This document shows, one piece after another, positions 61,961 through 64,000 of a stretch of 64,000 bases of DNA (position 1 is the stretch's first letter; every line of letters begins with the position of its first letter). A program made the position numbers and the translations under genes. This DNA comes from Cryobacterium psychrotolerans. Its GTDB lineage: Bacteria; Actinomycetota; Actinomycetes; Actinomycetales; Microbacteriaceae. The DNA is taken from contig NZ_FNFU01000002.1 of NCBI RefSeq assembly GCF_900101115.1, positions 1 to 64,000 of the forward strand, read 5' to 3'. Under the pieces are notes generated by a model. That model had not been told where the DNA came from and ran no database searches. It worked only from the letters and a program-made list of their open reading frames with translations.

Positions 61961-63690
61961 GTGTGTCGTGGGTCGCCGGCGCCGGCGCGCGCCAGGTACT
62001 CGTGCACGGAGGACACGACAACCGAACCTTCGCCGACCGCGGACGCCACCCGTTTGACCGAGCCGCGGCGAACATCCCCGACCGCGAACACGCCCGGCAG
62101 CGAGGACTCCAGGGCGCCGGGCTCCCGTTCGTGCGGCCAGGCCCGGCGGCCGCCTTCGGCCAGGACGTCGGCGCCGGTGAGGATGTACCCCCAGCGGTCG
62201 CGGACGACGCTCTCCGGCAGCCATTCCGTGTGCGGCGCGGCCCCGATCAGCACGAAGAGGGCGTCGCTGGGCACGACGCGGTCGACGCCGGTCGCGCGGT
62301 CGCGCAGCACCAGGTGATCGAGGCGACCGGACGGGCCGCCGCCGACGACCTCCACATGCGTCTCCACCCGGACGCCGGCGGCCTCCATCTGGTCGATGAG
62401 GTACCGGGACATGCTCTCGGCAAGGGTCAGGCCCCGCACGAGCAGGGTGACCGACCTGGCATAGCGCGCCAGGTGCAGCGCGGCCTGGCCGGCGGAGTTG
62501 CCTCCGCCGACGACGTGTACGGCCTTCCCGGCCTGCGCCCGGGCCTCGACCGCCGACGCCCCGTAGAACACAGAGACGCCGACGTGCTCGGCCAGCTCGG
62601 GCACCGCCAGCCGGCGGTACGACACCCCGGCGGCGATCACGACCGACCGCGCGCGAAGAACCTCCCCTGGTGCGACGGTGATCCGGAATGCGACGTCGTC
62701 GGCCTGGAGGCCGACGACGTCGCGCGAGTGGGCGAAGCCGGCGCCGAAGACCCACGCCTGCTGGTAGGCACGCGCGGCCAGCTCCGAGCCCGAGATGCCG
62801 CGGGCAAAGCCGAGGTAGTTGCGAATGAGCGAGCTGGAACCGGCCTGGCCGCCGATCGATTCGCGTTCAGTCACGAAGGTCCGGAGTCCCTCGGATGCCG
62901 CGTAGACGGCCGCCGCCAGTCCGGCCGGCCCGGCGCCGACAATCGCGACGTCGACCTCGGCGGCCTCCGGCAGCTCGGTGGTCAGCCCGTAAGCCTGCGC
63001 CAATTCCGCGTAGCTCGGGTCGCTCAGGATCCGACCGCCCCGCACCCACACCAGGGGGACTCCGGCGTACTCCGCTCCGGATTCGGCCAGCATCCTCCTG
63101 CCGTCGTCGGAGTCGGGGGCAGCGTAGGCGTGTGGGACGCCTCCGCGGGCGAGGACGCTGCGCAGATCATGGACTCGCGGTTGCGCGTCGTCGCCGATCA
63201 CGGTGACCTCGCGGGGCCGCAGGCCGATCGCCCGCTCCCACTCGAGGAGGAACTCGGTGACGGTGCGGTGGAAGTATTCGTCCGGCGATTGCCACGGCCT
63301 GATCACGTAGTAGTCGATCTGGCCCGTCGCCATGAGCTGGAGGACACTCTCCGCCGTTTCCCGATCCGCCCAGGCGCCCCAATTGATCAGGAGCCCGCGC
63401 CGGATGTCCGGGAACAGGCGTCGCGCCTCGGCGAAAACCGTCTCGCCGCCGGGCAGGAGCCTCGGGTCGTCCGCCAGCAGCAGCGCCACCTGTTCGCCGC
63501 GGTTGGCGGCCTCGCGCAAGGCCTCGCCGTCCCGGGCGGCGGTGCCAGACTCCGTAATCCCGTAGTCGGCTGAGTAGCGGCGTTCCAGCTCGCCACGCAC
63601 GCTGGCCCTGGCGCCGGCCTCCCCGATGGACAACAGGATGACGGGCCGCTGCGGTGACCCGCGCTTCGGCGACCCGGTGACCGCAACCAT
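61957..63690 (-). CDS. Receiver-like/thioredoxin-reductase-like flavoprotein without CxxC
   Basis: 577 residues. Residues ~15-140 resemble a response-regulator receiver (VALLLADDPRLLPGGETVFA). About 160-235 is thioredoxin/glutaredoxin-like without an active CxxC. From ~245 it is a TrxR-type FAD/NADPH enzyme (VAIVGAGPAGLAAAVYAASE, VHVVGGGNSAGQAALHLARY, LPGVFAVGDVRRGSVKRVAS). The catalytic CxxC between the two dinucleotide folds is missing (FYGASAVEARA), so it is not a classic thioredoxin reductase; it may pass electrons to another acceptor. ATG 63690 has GGAGGAG upstream. First gene of the operon with the cyclase. Confidence 0.82.
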   Translation of the reverse strand: MVAVTGSPKRGSPQRPVILLSIGEAGARASVRGELERRYSADYGITESGTAARDGEALREAANRGEQVALLLADDPRLLPGGETVFAEARRLFPDIRRGLLINWGAWADRETAESVLQLMATGQIDYYVIRPWQSPDEYFHRTVTEFLLEWERAIGLRPREVTVIGDDAQPRVHDLRSVLARGGVPHAYAAPDSDDGRRMLAESGAEYAGVPLVWVRGGRILSDPSYAELAQAYGLTTELPEAAEVDVAIVGAGPAGLAAAVYAASEGLRTFVTERESIGGQAGSSSLIRNYLGFARGISGSELAARAYQQAWVFGAGFAHSRDVVGLQADDVAFRITVAPGEVLRARSVVIAAGVSYRRLAVPELAEHVGVSVFYGASAVEARAQAGKAVHVVGGGNSAGQAALHLARYARSVTLLVRGLTLAESMSRYLIDQMEAAGVRVETHVEVVGGGPSGRLDHLVLRDRATGVDRVVPSDALFVLIGAAPHTEWLPESVVRDRWGYILTGADVLAEGGRRAWPHEREPGALESSLPGVFAVGDVRRGSVKRVASAVGEGSVVVSSVHEYLARAGAGDPRHT

Positions 63691-63825
63691 TTCCGCTCCT
63701 CCACCCCGGGCTGACACCCCTGGCTGAGCCGACCGGACAGGCCGGCGGAGCCGAGTGTACTCTCGGCCAGTCGCCCCGGCCATCGGGTCGGAGTCGGCGG
63801 CCGGGGCCCGCGGCAGTGGCGAGGC

Positions 63826-64000
63826 TCAGCGGGCGGCGCCGCCAGCCGCCTCGAGGAGGCTCCTGACCGCGGCCAGGGGGATCGGCAGCCACGCGGGCCG
63901 GTTGCGGGTCTCGTACACCGTCTCGTAGACGGCCTTGTCCAGCTCGAATGCGTCGAGGAGGGCAGCGTCGCCCCGCGCGTCCCGCCCGGAGCGTGCCGCG
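63826..64000 (-). CDS. Maltokinase (GlgE pathway), C-terminal fragment cut by window end
   Basis: The last 58 codons read [20 protein letters not shown], then [20 protein letters not shown] and end [25 protein letters not shown] plus the NRPxWLPIPL block is typical of the C-terminus of maltokinase, free or fused to trehalose synthase, which phosphorylates maltose to feed alpha-glucan synthesis. The rest of the gene lies beyond the window. It is separated from the TrxR-like gene by 135 bp. Confidence 0.75.
   Translation of the reverse strand, partial: AARSGRDARGDAALLDAFELDKAVYETVYETRNRPAWLPIPLAAVRSLLEAAGGAAR

Overview
The window looks like chromosomal DNA of a high-GC actinobacterium, most likely family Microbacteriaceae (inferred from protein flavour only; Cryobacterium/Leifsonia relatives fit). 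Support: a perfect HspR-type HAIR operator, an MshA-like glycosyltransferase beside a PIG-L deacetylase, HelD, a DUF222/HNH gene, a DUF4383 protein, frequent GTG/TTG starts and many 1-4 base gene overlaps. I see no rRNA, tRNA, CRISPR array or prophage. One IS5-family transposase fragment lies at the left edge and a maltokinase fragment at the right edge.

Layout. 0-9.4 kb: transposase remnant, a DUF1059 gene with a nonsense codon, an EAL protein, a frameshifted membrane protein, an ICMT-like methyltransferase, a YjbR protein, aldo/keto reductase, GH38 alpha-mannosidase, a histidine phosphatase and a secreted APF-like protein. 9.4-14.4 kb: a sugar ABC importer (binding protein plus a fused ATPase-permease) and a DUF222/HNH gene broken by a 20-bp duplication. 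14.5-26.4 kb: P-type ATPase, PhoX-like secreted protein, MFS transporter, MshB/MshA-like pair, HelD, PfkB-type kinase. 26.5-29.6 kb: a HAIR-controlled ClpC-like AAA+ ATPase. 29.6-37.6 kb: a thiol/metal-flavoured segment with two paralogous Cys-rich mini-proteins under matching CsoR-type operators, a sortase and its surface substrate, a ferric-reductase remnant, a GntR regulator divergent from a DsbA-CcdA-DsrE operon, a PIG-L/OsmC fusion, a VOC protein and PhnA/YjdM. 37.6-40.7 kb: heparinase-like secreted protein and a LigD-type polymerase. 40.7-50.2 kb: electron-transfer flavoprotein with a cytochrome b, a branched-chain acyl-CoA (valine) operon, a further acyl-CoA dehydrogenase, and a TetR/TIGR03084 pair whose presumed operator occurs twice. 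50.4-64 kb: a PAS-GGDEF-EAL protein, a large CotH/lamin-tail/PKD secreted protein, a drug-type ABC exporter with duplicated permease halves, flavodoxin, an adenylate/guanylate cyclase and a receiver-TrxR-like flavoprotein.

How the parts work together. The etfB-etfA-cytochrome b operon lies next to several acyl-CoA dehydrogenases that need ETF as electron acceptor, so 40.7-48.7 kb reads as one catabolic and electron-transfer unit for valine-type acyl-CoAs, with the TetR gene as candidate regulator of part of it. The 29.6-37.6 kb segment groups extracytoplasmic thiol exchange (DsbA, CcdA), sulfur-relay-like DsrE, an OsmC peroxidase domain and Cys-rich proteins behind CsoR-like operators, and is the best candidate for an undescribed thiol- or metal-stress module.

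A recurrent genome-level feature is short tandem duplication (5-20 bp units). Two break reading frames (1858-1872, 14181-14220), two repeat a gene's stop codon region (21040-21089, 60541-60582) and two lie in non-coding DNA (11530-11573, 57044-57110). A 57-bp palindromic repeat occurs twice, each time between convergent genes.
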